DNA of 64,000 bases from G965197715 sp965247615 (GCA_965247615.1 OZ252022.1:248001-312000); one strand, 5' to 3'; shown: positions 45,085 through 53,467, numbered from the stretch's first letter. The notes: generated by a model from the letters alone, not told the origin. Program-made: numbers and translations.

Positions 45085-46422
45085 GTGACCGGTAAGGCGC
45101 GGCCGAAAACGGAGCAGCGGGGTCCGGCCCCTGTACCGGGCCTTCCACGGCTGTGGCCTTCCCATCGGCTCTACTACGGATTGGCCATCGTTGCCGTCGG
45201 CTTCGCTGCGTCCTTTGCCGAGGTGCCGGTCAACGGCCCCGTTATCGGTGTCTTTATCACGCCGATACAGGACGAGCTCGGCTGGTCTCGCTTCACCCTT
45301 GCCCTGGGTTTCACCGTCGGAAGCACAGCGGGCGCGTTGAGCTCTGCCGTTGTCGGACGTCTGGTGGACCGCTACGGCCCCAGGGTTGTTGTCACCATCG
45401 CCGGCGTCCTTATCGCCTGTGCCCTGGTTGGACTGTCGGCTATCCAGGAGCCATGGCAGTTCTGGGCGTTCTTTGGCCTCGGCCGGGGCTCGGCGATAGC
45501 AGGTGTGGGAATCGGCACCTCGGTTGCAGTTGGCAAGTGGTACTTCCGGCAGCGGGGCCGCATGACGGCCATCAAGGCCATAGGCCACCGGATCGGGCAG
45601 GTCGTGCTTCCACTGGTGACCGTGGCCGTGATGGCAGTGTCGAGCTGGAGGACCGCGTTTCTTGCCGGCGCCGGAATAGCGGCGGTCCTGATCGTGCTGC
45701 CGGCGGCGTTTCTCCTTCGAAGGCAGCCGGAGGACTTCGGATTGGCCCCAGACGGGGCGGAGCAGGAGCAGGCGCGCCGGGAGTCTGGGCGAGAAGTCTC
45801 GTGGACGCTTCAGGAGGCGCGCCGGACGCGATCGTTCTGGCTTGTCGTCGCATTCATCGTCGGCGGCCCCTTCGTACTCGGCGCGACGAACTTCCACATG
45901 GTGGCCAACTTTCAGGACCGGGGCCTCTCGGACGCTCTCTCGGTCAGCGTGCTCTCGGTGTTCGCGGCGGTCTCCGCCCTGTCGCTCCTACCCATCGGTC
46001 TCCTGGTGGAGCGCATTCACGTACGGCACGGCGCCATGATGATGTCCGTACTGCTGGTGGCGGCGATGGCTCTCCTCAGTGTGGCCGACACATACCCCCA
46101 AGCCCTGGCGTTCGCGGTCTTATTCGGCATCGCCACCGGTTTTCGCGGCATCGTCGACTCGCTGCTGGTCGTCAGCTACTTCGGTCGGGAGTCTCTGGGC
46201 ACGATCAGGGGGTTTGTCCGCGCCTTTACCATCATTGGCACCATTGGCCCCCTCTTCGCCGGATATACGCGCGACGTTTCCGGGAGCTACACCACCACCT
46301 TCCTCTTCTTCGCGGCCGTGGCGGTGCTGATGTTCACGGCAATCTTCTTTGCGACGCCGCCCCGGAAGCCGGGGGAGAACGCTGCCGTCGACGGCACAGG
46401 AGCAACCCGCGAGGCTGTCTAG
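45085..46422 (+). CDS. MFS transporter
   Basis: The 445-aa protein has 12 predicted transmembrane helices and the intracellular MFS loop GRLVDRYGPRVVV between helices 2 and 3. It starts at GTG 45085 with a GGAGG site. It resembles the monocarboxylate/oxalate-formate antiporter-like group and the frameshifted MFS gene at 41877. It follows the Rieske oxygenase by about 120 nt, so a role in uptake of its substrate is plausible. No strong terminator separates it from convergent cimA. Confidence 0.88.
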   Translation: MTGKARPKTEQRGPAPVPGLPRLWPSHRLYYGLAIVAVGFAASFAEVPVNGPVIGVFITPIQDELGWSRFTLALGFTVGSTAGALSSAVVGRLVDRYGPRVVVTIAGVLIACALVGLSAIQEPWQFWAFFGLGRGSAIAGVGIGTSVAVGKWYFRQRGRMTAIKAIGHRIGQVVLPLVTVAVMAVSSWRTAFLAGAGIAAVLIVLPAAFLLRRQPEDFGLAPDGAEQEQARRESGREVSWTLQEARRTRSFWLVVAFIVGGPFVLGATNFHMVANFQDRGLSDALSVSVLSVFAAVSALSLLPIGLLVERIHVRHGAMMMSVLLVAAMALLSVADTYPQALAFAVLFGIATGFRGIVDSLLVVSYFGRESLGTIRGFVRAFTIIGTIGPLFAGYTRDVSGSYTTTFLFFAAVAVLMFTAIFFATPPRKPGENAAVDGTGATREAV

Positions 46423-46477
46423 CGCGCCCGGCCATCGTGCCAAGCCCTGAAGCTGGACGGCCCTGCCGCCGACGGAC

Positions 46478-48052
46478 CTATCCGTGCCGCCGCAGCCAGT
46501 ACTCCAGGCTATCCACTACCGCCAGCCAACTCGCCTCGATGATGTTGGCGGACGCGCCCATGGTCTGCCACGTGTCGTTGCCGTCCGTGGACTCCACCAG
46601 CACGCGGACCGCGGCCCCGGTACCGGAGCCCTGGTCCACCACACGCACCTTGTAGTCCAACAGCCGGACTGCCGCCAGGCTGGGGAAGTCCTGGAGCAGG
46701 GCCTTGCGCAGCGCTCCGTCCAGCGCGTTCACCGGCCCGTTGCCGACGGCGGCCGTGTGCCGGACTTCGGACCCCACCTTGACCTTGACCGTGGCCTCCG
46801 ACAGCGGATCGTCGCCCTCGCCGGGCCGTCGGTGCTGCTCGACCAGGATCATATAGTCCACCAGCTCAAAGGGGGCGGCAGTGTCCTCCAAAGCGCGGCG
46901 GACCAGGAGCTCGAAGGACGCCTCGGCGCCCTCGTACTGATACCCCTGGCTCTCCTTCCGCTTGATCTCCTCTATGAGCGCCACCGCCTGCTCGCGGGTG
47001 CATTCAATGTTCAGCCCCAGCTCCTTGACCTTATAGGCAATGTTTCCCCGTCCTGCCAGCTCCGAGATCAGCATCCGGGTGGCGTTGCCCACGGTGACGG
47101 GGCGAATGTGTTGGTAGCTGTCCGCCACCTTGGCCACCGCCGACCCGTGCAATCCACCCTTGTGGACAAAGGCGCTGTTCCCCACGTAGGGTTGGGCGCT
47201 TTGGGGGGGCATATTGGCGACCTCGCTGACGTAGCGGTGCACATCGGTCAGGCGCCCCAACTGCTCGTCCGTCAGGCACGGGATATTCATCTTGAGCTTT
47301 AGATTGGCGGCCACCGAGAGGAGGTTTGCGTTGCCGCATCGCTCGCCGTACCCGTTGATCGTCCCCTGGACCTGGACCACACCGGCATCCACCGCAGCCA
47401 AGGCGCTGGCGACAGCCACGTCGCAATCATTGTGGGTGTGGATGCCGAGGTCCACTCCCACCGCGCGCTTCACCTGCCCTACGATCTCCGTGAGTTGGCC
47501 GGTGAGCGTACCGCCGTTGGTGTCGCAGAGCACGACTACCTCTGCCCCCGCCTCCGCGGCAGCCTCTACGCACCGGAGTGCGAAGTCCTGGTCCGCCTTA
47601 TATCCGTCGAAGAAATGCTCTGCGTCGAAGAAGACCCGCCGGCCCTGGCTCCGCAGGTAGGCGACCGAGTCGGCGATCATTGCCAGGTTCTCTTCCAGGC
47701 TCGTCTCCAAAATGCGGGTGACATGCAGGTCCCATGTCTTGCCCACCAGCGTCAGCACCGGAGCTTGCGAGTCCAGCAGCGCTTGCAGATTGGGGTCCTG
47801 GTCCGGGGCGACCCCTGCCCGGCGCGTGCTCCCGAAGGCCGCGATGGTTGCGTTGACCAGGGGCAGCGATCGCACTCTCTGAAAGTACTCTCGCTCCTTG
47901 GGGTTGGAGCCGGGCCAACCCCCTTCGATGTAGCCGACCCCCAGCTCATCCAGCTTCCGAGTGATCTTCATCTTGTCGTCAACGGACAGGGAGATGCCCT
48001 CGTGCTGGGCGCCGTCCCTGAGAGTCGTGTCGTAGAGATGGACCGTCGCCAT
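46478..48052 (-). CDS. cimA: (R)-citramalate synthase
   Basis: CimA condenses pyruvate and acetyl-CoA to citramalate, the threonine-independent start of isoleucine synthesis. The 524-aa protein belongs to the isopropylmalate synthase family: LYDTTLRDGAQHEGISLSVD, HTHNDCDVAVASALAAV, INGYGERCGNANLLSVAANL and a C-terminal LeuA allosteric domain (EATVKVKVGSEVRHTAAVGN). The pattern RDGAQHEG and the VGYIEGGWPGSNPKE segment are typical of CimA rather than LeuA. ATG 48052 follows TAGGAG. Expression is controlled by the T-box upstream. Confidence 0.92.
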   Translation of the reverse strand: MATVHLYDTTLRDGAQHEGISLSVDDKMKITRKLDELGVGYIEGGWPGSNPKEREYFQRVRSLPLVNATIAAFGSTRRAGVAPDQDPNLQALLDSQAPVLTLVGKTWDLHVTRILETSLEENLAMIADSVAYLRSQGRRVFFDAEHFFDGYKADQDFALRCVEAAAEAGAEVVVLCDTNGGTLTGQLTEIVGQVKRAVGVDLGIHTHNDCDVAVASALAAVDAGVVQVQGTINGYGERCGNANLLSVAANLKLKMNIPCLTDEQLGRLTDVHRYVSEVANMPPQSAQPYVGNSAFVHKGGLHGSAVAKVADSYQHIRPVTVGNATRMLISELAGRGNIAYKVKELGLNIECTREQAVALIEEIKRKESQGYQYEGAEASFELLVRRALEDTAAPFELVDYMILVEQHRRPGEGDDPLSEATVKVKVGSEVRHTAAVGNGPVNALDGALRKALLQDFPSLAAVRLLDYKVRVVDQGSGTGAAVRVLVESTDGNDTWQTMGASANIIEASWLAVVDSLEYWLRRHG

Positions 48053-48075
48053 GTCGCTTCTCCTAGCCCGGGCAC

Positions 48076-48103
48076 AAAAAAACCCGCCCCTCAAAGGGAC
48101 GGG
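48076..48103 (-). terminator. T-box terminator hairpin
   Basis: CCCGTCCCT and AGGGGCGGG (48103-48083) form a 9-bp stem with one G-U pair and a TTG loop, followed by seven Ts (48082-48076). It is the regulated terminator competing with the antiterminator of the T-box. Confidence 0.85.
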
Positions 48104-48233
48104 TCTCATCGCCCGTGGTACCACCCTTCTTCCCCGGCAGCCCGGAGCACTTGGCGAGGCGCAGGCACGCCTCTGTCCTTGCTAACGGGTGACAGGCCCG
48201 CCCCGGTCTACTGTGACCTTTCAGGAAGGACAG
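48076..48233 (-). ncRNA. T-box riboswitch leader of cimA
   Basis: Read on the minus strand. A short Stem I is closed by CTGTCCTT (48233-48226) and AAGGACAG (48180-48173), with an AGTA specifier-loop-like motif in between. A GAGGCG/CGCCTC hairpin follows (48173-48156), then the T-box core GGGTGGTACCACGG (48126-48113), where TGGT would pair with an uncharged tRNA end, and a terminator. Stem I is only about 60 nt, so the ultrashort type. I cannot fix the specifier codon; isoleucine or leucine is expected from the gene. Confidence 0.85.
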
Positions 48234-48374
48234 TTCGGCGGGGAGCTCTGGAGGGATCTTCGGCGGGGCCTGCAACGTCCGCTTCCACCGCACCGGACTC
48301 GCTGGGTAGAGGCGTACCGCCTACTCGTCTCCGTCTTCGCCATTGCTCGTCAGAGTAGCACGAGGCTGGACCAG

Positions 48375-48530
48375 GGTCAAGCCAGCCCGCGGCGCTGGGA
48401 GCGCCATTCTCAGGAGGGCATGTTGGTGCAGACCGATGGGGGCCGCCACGGCAGGGTGAAGGGTCGCGGCCCCTGCCTGGCGCTCATCAGGGTCGTGGAC
48501 GACGCCTCCGGCGTCTGCCCGGACCGACGT
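48375..48530 (+). pseudogene. ISNCY transposase remnant
   Basis: The plus-strand frame here reads SQEGMLVQTDGGRHGRVKGR, GPCLALIRVVDDASGVCP, which parallels PQEGMLLQIDGSRHDWLEGR and TLIGAVDDATGTVP of the transposase at 40445. Only about 50 codons of the DDE core remain, without start or end. The fragment lies between the T-box leader and the tRNA gene. Confidence 0.7.
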
Positions 48531-48563
48531 CAAGCTCCCCTAGCCACTCGGCGAAAGATTCAG

Positions 48564-48569
48564 TAGAAT
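48564..48569 (+). promoter_or_regulatory. -10 box TAGAAT of the tRNA-Ala gene
   Basis: TAGAAT lies 15 nt before the first base of the tRNA, a suitable distance for tRNA precursor transcription. Confidence 0.4.
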
Positions 48570-48584
48570 CTAGCTTCGAGTCAT

Positions 48585-48660
48585 GGGGCTGTAGCTCAGT
48601 TGGGAGAGCACCTGCTTTGCAAGCAGGGGGTCGGGGGTTCGAGTCCCCCCAGCTCCACCA
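48585..48660 (+). tRNA. tRNA-Ala (anticodon TGC)
   Basis: A 76-nt cloverleaf, GGGGCTG at the 5' end and CAGCTCC plus encoded ACCA at the 3' end. The anticodon arm CCTGC-TTTGCAA-GCAGG gives anticodon TGC (48618-48620). The T-arm GGGGGTTCGAGTCCCCC is intact. The accessory region starts immediately downstream, a common arrangement for integrative elements that use a tRNA 3' end as attachment site, but I find no second copy of the 3' end in the window. Confidence 0.97.
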
Positions 48661-48796
48661 GGTCTCAATGAAATCGAAAGGCTTTACTCTGTGGTTCGTT
48701 CCAGACCTGCAATTCGTTAGCATCCGATCTCATAAGAGATACCCTCCTAGGAGAAGATACAGGCTTGTCAGATAGACTCGCCGGAGAGGTTTAGCG

Positions 48797-50158
48797 TTGT
48801 ACAGACACGCTTCAGAAGTTCTTAGGAAGAAGATTCTGCCCTACGTCGTTGGCGTCCATGGCTTGGATGTCCCATACCCCGCTACATTGATCCGCGAAAG
48901 TGTTCCTATTTCAGAATCGGGGTCGGTTATCTTTCGGCTGGATGAGCGGGGTTCGTTCATAGCGGAGTATTTCGCTTACGATGTTCATCCGTTTGAAGTA
49001 GCGTACTTGTCTCAGGGTCTAAGTGAAGAGGTTACATCTGTCCGTCTTGTCGATACTGGAGTAGAGCTCCCTGTACGTTTTGCTAATTCAAGCCGCAAAA
49101 CTAGCACGATTTATAATCACGTCCAAATGCCGTCAGTGGGTGCATTCGAATGTGGCGTCTCCGGATGGATTGGCGATTCCTCTGTGGAGATGAAGTTGGC
49201 GGTCTTGGCCTTGGATGGATGCGCGGTTCTGCCTTTGCTATCACTGGGCGAGAGGTCTTTTTTGGGAGTTGAGGAAGGGGAGCATGGACTCCAGTTTCCG
49301 TCCTACTACGATAGCCGAACGTCCGAGGTCGTACAGTTGGCTGCATGTGGTTGGGAGGTGTCCATCCATTCGTTTTCGGAGGACAGAAGAGACAGCCTTA
49401 GTGATGAGCCTCCGTATTCAATTTCTATCAGGAGGTCCGAAGGCTCTAATTTTCAGCTATCTGGACAATCAGAAGTCCTACGCTTATTGGCTCTCCTCTT
49501 GTCTTTTTCGTCGGAGAGATGGGTTCAGTATTCAACGATATATGGGCAGATGCCCGGAGCTCGTCCTGATGTCGTGAACAGGGCGTTCGTTGGCCGGTTC
49601 GCATCTCGCGGGTGGAGTCAAAAGCAGAAAGTGTCCATGCCTGAGTTGAGGGACTGGCCCGTATTATTCAAAGGATTGTGGGACTCTAAAGAGTCGCATC
49701 AGATGCGTTCGGCTCTTACCCATCTCGTCTCGTGTGGTGACCGCTCTGAGCACGGCTCCTTTAGTTATCAGGATTTGGTTGATGCAGGTGGGGCCTTAGA
49801 GGCCGCTGTGCGACTATGGAATGACCTTCCTCCCAACCACCGCTTTTTTGGTGGAGAGAAAGCAGATTCACTCAAGTCTCAGTTGCCTCGGGTAGTCAAG
49901 GAGTTTCGGATGGCAGGTCGTATGCTAAACCGCGATGAGGTGTATAAGGTTGTTCTGCAAGCGTATAAGTATAGGAATCCGCTTGCTCATGGCAGTGGAG
50001 GCGAATTCCACCGTTCTGGGGATGGCGAAACAGAAAAGCTGTTTGCTCATCAACAGTACCTATACTATCTAGCACGTCTGTTGGTTCTAGCTAAGCTTGG
50101 TGGCAGTTCGGGGCATCCAGGGCTTCCTTTTTGTGCTCCGCAATTGGTAGACGCGTAG
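48797..50158 (+). CDS. Hypothetical protein with C-terminal HEPN RNxxxH motif
   Basis: A 453-aa protein whose base composition is visibly less GC-rich than the surroundings, suggesting transfer. The N-terminal part (about 1-230) is beta-rich with no recognised motif. The C-terminal helical part contains YRNPLAHGSGGE (Arg393, Asn394, His398), the catalytic pattern of HEPN ribonucleases, on a helix preceded by MLNRDEVYKVVLQAYK. This architecture resembles ApeA-type abortive-infection HEPN proteins, which I cannot confirm. TTG 48797 has a GGAGAGG site at good spacing. It lies 136 nt after tRNA-Ala. Confidence 0.65.
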   Translation: MYRHASEVLRKKILPYVVGVHGLDVPYPATLIRESVPISESGSVIFRLDERGSFIAEYFAYDVHPFEVAYLSQGLSEEVTSVRLVDTGVELPVRFANSSRKTSTIYNHVQMPSVGAFECGVSGWIGDSSVEMKLAVLALDGCAVLPLLSLGERSFLGVEEGEHGLQFPSYYDSRTSEVVQLAACGWEVSIHSFSEDRRDSLSDEPPYSISIRRSEGSNFQLSGQSEVLRLLALLLSFSSERWVQYSTIYGQMPGARPDVVNRAFVGRFASRGWSQKQKVSMPELRDWPVLFKGLWDSKESHQMRSALTHLVSCGDRSEHGSFSYQDLVDAGGALEAAVRLWNDLPPNHRFFGGEKADSLKSQLPRVVKEFRMAGRMLNRDEVYKVVLQAYKYRNPLAHGSGGEFHRSGDGETEKLFAHQQYLYYLARLLVLAKLGGSSGHPGLPFCAPQLVDA

Positions 50159-50171
50159 TAGGACTTCGGCG

Positions 50172-50450
50172 ATGATCGATGGCCGAGCTCTGGCGGAGGC
50201 GGAGGGTGGGGGCCTGCCCTTTCCCGTCGGGGAGTATAAGGAACGTGTGGAGAGGGTCCGGCGGGAGATGGCTCGTCGGGAGATCGACCTTCTCTTCGTC
50301 TCGTCTCCATCCAACATCACTTACCTGACGGGTTACGACATGATCTGGTACTACCTGACCAGTCCTGTCGGCGTAGCCGTCCATGCCGAAGCCGGGCAGA
50401 CCCTCTTCTTCGAAGTTCCCTACCATAAGGTGACCGTCGAGTGGCACGCA
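50172..50450 (+). pseudogene. Creatinase/aminopeptidase P N-terminal domain stub
   Basis: From ATG 50172 the frame reads VGEYKERVERVRREMARREI, DLLFVSSPSNITYLTGYDMI, then YHKVTVEWHATAG, the N-terminal domain of Xaa-Pro aminopeptidase/creatinase proteins. At about 50450 homology stops and the DNA continues as a glycosyltransferase. The metallopeptidase catalytic domain is absent, so this is a truncated gene. Confidence 0.7.
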
Positions 50451-50908
50451 ACCGCGGGGCAAGCGTTGCCCAGGGTGATGTGCTGGCATTCGTGGATGCG
50501 GATGTCACTGTGCCGACCACGCCTCTCGAAGCGATCCATGAGACGACGAGCGATCCCGCCTGCCTCGGTGGAGGTGTGGGGGTGGAGTACCGACCCCAAC
50601 GACTGGTCATCAGACTGTATCTGCGATGTCGGCAGCAGCTCGCGCGACTCACAGGGATGGTCCAGGGGACCACGCAGTTCTGCCGCAGGAGCGCATTAGA
50701 GAGTGCCGGAGGGTACGACGAGAGTGCTTGGATTGGCGAGGACATCGACTTCTTCTGGAGCCTGAAGAAGCTGGCTAAGGAAACGCGCCAGAGCGTCCAG
50801 ATTGTGCGGAGTCCGAGGGTGCTGCCATCGAGTCGGCGTTTCGACAAGCTGCCAGTCTGGAAGGTACTGCTGTTTACCAATCCGCTCTTCATCACGCTGT
50901 TTCGCTGA
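50441..50908 (+). pseudogene. Glycosyltransferase family 2, 5'-truncated and with an internal stop
   Basis: Following the stub, this frame reads ARNRGASVAQGDVLAFVDAD, LESAGGYDESAWIGEDIDFF and SPRVLPSSRRFDKLPVWKVL, the acceptor part of a GT2 fold with the DxD motif (DAD) and ED. The nucleotide-binding N-terminal strand is missing. After TGA at 50906 the same frame continues WKAVWADWYKRPMR, which looks like the normal end, so the stop is a nonsense change. Not functional. Confidence 0.7.
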
Positions 50909-51194
50909 TGGAAGGCGGTGTGGGCGGACTGGTACAAGCGACCCATGCGGTAGGTCACGATGATCGCCGTTCACCAAAGAGATAGGAAAACCCTATGATC
51001 GCTATCTCCAGCATAGGCTCCCTGTTGGGGGCTTCGGCGGCGGGCTTTTGGCAGGCTACAGTCTCAGCCACATCTCGAAGACGGTTCTGTCTATCGTCAA
51101 GATAGGCCCACTTTGTTTGTCCTAAGCAGACTTAAGTCAGAACTGCTCTGCTCGATATCACTGTTCTCCTGGGGCCGGGTTTATAGCTAGTGAG
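50909..51194. other. Stretch without recognised gene
   Basis: Apart from the last 42 bases of the glycosyltransferase (to about 50952), I see nothing coding here. It includes a T/G-rich segment and no clear hairpin. Confidence 0.4.
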
Positions 51195-51475
51195 CCGGTG
51201 GAACCCAGGGGACGGAGGAGCTGGACATAGATATCGCTCTCCACAACGAGGGCCCCGGCCCAGCATGGGCCATGGGCGTGAAGGAGGGCGACGTCGCCGT
51301 CATCAGCGGACGCCCAGGGGGTACCTACTTCCCTGAGGTGGACGCCGACTGGTACCTCATCGGTGGGGACGAGGCTGCGTTGCCCGCCATGGGCACCCTC
51401 CTCGAAGCGCTGCCGTCCTCCATACGCGGCTATGTCCTGGCGGAAGTGCCGGACGCGGACTGGGAGCTGGAGTTG
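51195..51475 (+). pseudogene. Siderophore-interacting protein (SIP/FAD-binding) remnant
   Basis: The frame from about 51210 reads EELDIDIALHNEGPGPAWAM, GGTYFPEVDADWYLIGGDEA, ALPAMGTLLEALPSSIRGYV, similar to the NAD(P)H domain of siderophore-interacting reductases. The preceding SRWNPG lies in a neighbouring frame: the GGGG at 51197-51200 seems to hold one base too many. Both the FAD domain and the C-terminus are missing. Homology ends at about 51475. Confidence 0.65.
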
Positions 51476-51479
51476 GGGG

Positions 51480-51766
51480 GCGGCGGCCGGGCTGCAGATA
51501 CGGTGGCTGGACCGCCGGGCGGGAGAGTCCTGGCAGAACTCCCGCACTTCAACTGTCATGCGGTCCACAATGGCCGCATCCTCCGCTTCCCTATCCCTCC
51601 GCTCCACGACCTGGCGAGTGCGTTCCTCCGCTTCCTCCATGCCGGGTGCGCTGGTCCCGGAGGCCTGGGGACTGCAAACAACTTCCTCGATGAGCCGCAG
51701 GTGGACTTCGGTGGCCCACGGGATGTTGGGGTCCAACTCGGCGATTCCTTGCGGTAGAAATGTCAC
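51480..51766 (-). CDS. Small hypothetical ORF, possible phage gene
   Basis: GTG 51766 has a strong GGAAGGAGG site. The product begins MTFLPQGIAELDPNIPWATE, VHLRLIEEVVCSPQASGTSA and continues with charged helices. It is formally open to 51158, but below about 51480 it overlaps the SIP remnant on the other strand, so its true end is uncertain and it may be truncated. No family recognised. Confidence 0.4.
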
Positions 51767-51843
51767 CCGCTGTTCCCTCCTTCCGCCAACGCCCTCATCC
51801 CTTCCGTCGGGCGGCGCCAGAGAGCCACGAGGTCGCCTTGAAC

Positions 51844-52083
51844 CTACGCCGCCTCGCTTGCGTGCCTCAGGGCGCCCGGGAGGACGGCGCGGGCGAGGCG
51901 GCGGCCCGGCCGGCAGCGGACGGCGGAGCGCACCACCTCGCTCCGCCGGTCCATCGCCCACTCACGGAGACCGGGCATGGCACCGGCGTAGCCGTACGGC
52001 AGCGCCAGAACCCCCGCGCACTCACTGGCACCCATCCGGCTCTTCGCCCGCATGGAACGAGGGTATGCCTGGGTCTGCCCCAC
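51844..52083 (-). CDS. Possible small hypothetical ORF
   Basis: This open frame of up to 79 codons includes PYGYAGAMPGLREWAMDRRS. No ribosome site is convincing. It is listed because it fits a run of same-strand small ORFs at 51.5-53.3 kb, which looks phage-like. Weakly supported. Confidence 0.25.
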   Translation of the reverse strand: MGQTQAYPRSMRAKSRMGASECAGVLALPYGYAGAMPGLREWAMDRRSEVVRSAVRCRPGRRLARAVLPGALRHASEAA

Positions 52084-52390
52084 TCACAATGGGTGCATGT
52101 CACGAGCCGCCTGCCTTGTCCATGGGAAGGCGCCGGCCTGCCGTCGCCACCCGCCGCTGGTCCACAGTGCCAACACAAGCAAGAGCAGAGCGTGAGCCCC
52201 GGGGCTGGGGGAACCCGGAGGGCCATTGCGCCCGGGGATGGGATGTGCGGGCAATGGCTCCCCTCTACGTGGCGGGAGGCCCTCCCCGGCGGCGGTCTAC
52301 GGGCCTGCCCAATAGGGTGCCTCCGGTGTGGCGTCATGCACGCGCAGGAACTCCGTGGGCACTATGACCCGCCGCACGGCGGATGCGCCG

Positions 52391-52570
52391 TCAGGCCTCA
52401 AGCATGCGCCGAAGTAGTGCTGATGGTGTCCCGTAGGCCGGTGGGAGGGGCAGGTGACGCAGGTGGACCTCCCCAATTCGGCGAGACGCGTGCAAGGTGG
52501 TCGTGTTGTCGGGATTGAGGGCGAGAGCGGCCGTCAGGTATCGGTAGGCCCCATAGATGCGCCCGGGCTA
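52391..52570 (-). pseudogene. C-terminal fragment of a small hypothetical protein
   Basis: On the minus strand, IYGAYRYLTAALALNPDNTT, HASRRIGEVHLRHLPLPPAY and GTPSALLRRMLEA-stop form a plausible protein end with a TPR-like YLTAALALNPDN. An in-frame stop lies just before it, so the gene is broken or begins in another frame. Family unknown. Confidence 0.35.
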
Positions 52571-52716
52571 CCCAAGGCCCAACGTAGTCCACCTTGCGCC
52601 GGGGGGCCTAAGGGGATTGTGGACAGTACATCTTTGAGTTGGTGGTGGCCCTATGAGCTCACCAGAAATGGTTACACAAAGGTTACAGTGGCTGACATGG
52701 CCGATGGATCGGCTAC

Positions 52717-53082
52717 CTACTGCGAAGAGGGGGGTGCAGATGGCGACAATACCGTCCACCGCTCCGCGGAACGGTCTCCGTCCCTGGGGTGGTCGTCGCC
52801 GTGCCAGCGGGTCAGTTTCCTGCGCCAGCGCGGGGCGTCAGAGAACTCGAGGCACACCTGCCAGTAGGCCGCCTGCTTGTGACCGGATCGGAACCAGTCA
52901 CGGTCGTCGCCGCACGAGGCCATGAAGTCGTACCTGGTCTGCCAGCGGCAGGGCCACCGCTCCATCGAGGGGTTGGCCCGCATGGCGTCCTTTGCGAGGT
53001 CCGACGGGTCCGCCAGCAGGCTGGGGCCCGGTCCAAAGAGGCCAGCCGGTCGCTGAGTCATCGGGCGGTTCATCAGATGCAT
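52717..53082 (-). CDS. Hypothetical protein, phage-like context
   Basis: From ATG 53082, preceded by GGGAAGG, this 121-aa protein reads MHLMNRPMTQRPAGLFGPGP, SLLADPSDLAKDAMRANPSM, TRYDFMASCGDDRDWFRSGH. No family recognised. It follows the small ORF at 53102-53295 by 19 nt on the same strand. The longer frame upstream to 53175 overlaps that ORF. Confidence 0.5.
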   Translation of the reverse strand: MHLMNRPMTQRPAGLFGPGPSLLADPSDLAKDAMRANPSMERWPCRWQTRYDFMASCGDDRDWFRSGHKQAAYWQVCLEFSDAPRWRRKLTRWHGDDHPRDGDRSAERWTVLSPSAPPSSQ

Positions 53083-53101
53083 GGCCCAAGCCTTCCCTCG
53101 T

Positions 53102-53295
53102 CTATCGGCAGGTCTCCGGGCCAGCAGGCCACGAAAGCGCCGCGTTGTGCGCCAGAGCTGTCCCCCAACCATCATGGGACGTTTGCTCGCCGCTGTGGCG
53201 GGGCATGGCGCCCCGGTACTGCTGGGTGACCCGGCGGCCGTTGAGAGCCAGGGTCACGACCCGGCCGGCCAGTACTCCATCTCCGCTGCTGCCAT
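53102..53295 (-). pseudogene. Small hypothetical ORF with a one-base frame break
   Basis: ATG 53295 has a strong AAAGGAG site and begins MAAAEMEY. One base more in the next codons (TACTGG to TACCTGG, about 53272) continues LAGRVVTLALNGRRVTQQYR, GAMPRHSGEQTSHDGWGTAL and ends TCR at 53102. As it stands the frame stops after 13 codons. The product is probably a small phage or island protein of unknown function. Confidence 0.45.
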
Positions 53296-53439
53296 CTGTC
53301 TGCGCTCCTTTCCTGCTGGCAGGGTCTAGACCATTCCGTTCCGCTGGCCCGTCGGGGCCTCAGACGCGACGGCCGTCTGAAGCATCGGACGGGGCCGCTG
53401 AGGAAGCCCTTGGGGGGGTTATGTCACCTGATGGCCCCA

Positions 53440-53467
53440 GGCCCCCCAGGGGGGCCGTCCTCTTTTT
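53440..53467 (+). terminator. Terminator-like GC hairpin with T-run
   Basis: GGCCCCCC (53440-53447) and GGGGGGCC (53449-53456) fold back on each other with a small loop, followed by GTCCTCTTTTT. It faces the plus strand and lies just before the promoter at 53466. Confidence 0.45.

Noticed and set aside
48661..48796. Search for a second attachment copy of the tRNA-Ala 3' end
   Set aside because: No second copy of the T-arm/acceptor sequence was found downstream within the window.
51760..52518. 252-codon plus-strand frame
   Set aside because: Antisense to small ORFs with good ribosome sites; composition and motifs do not look coding.
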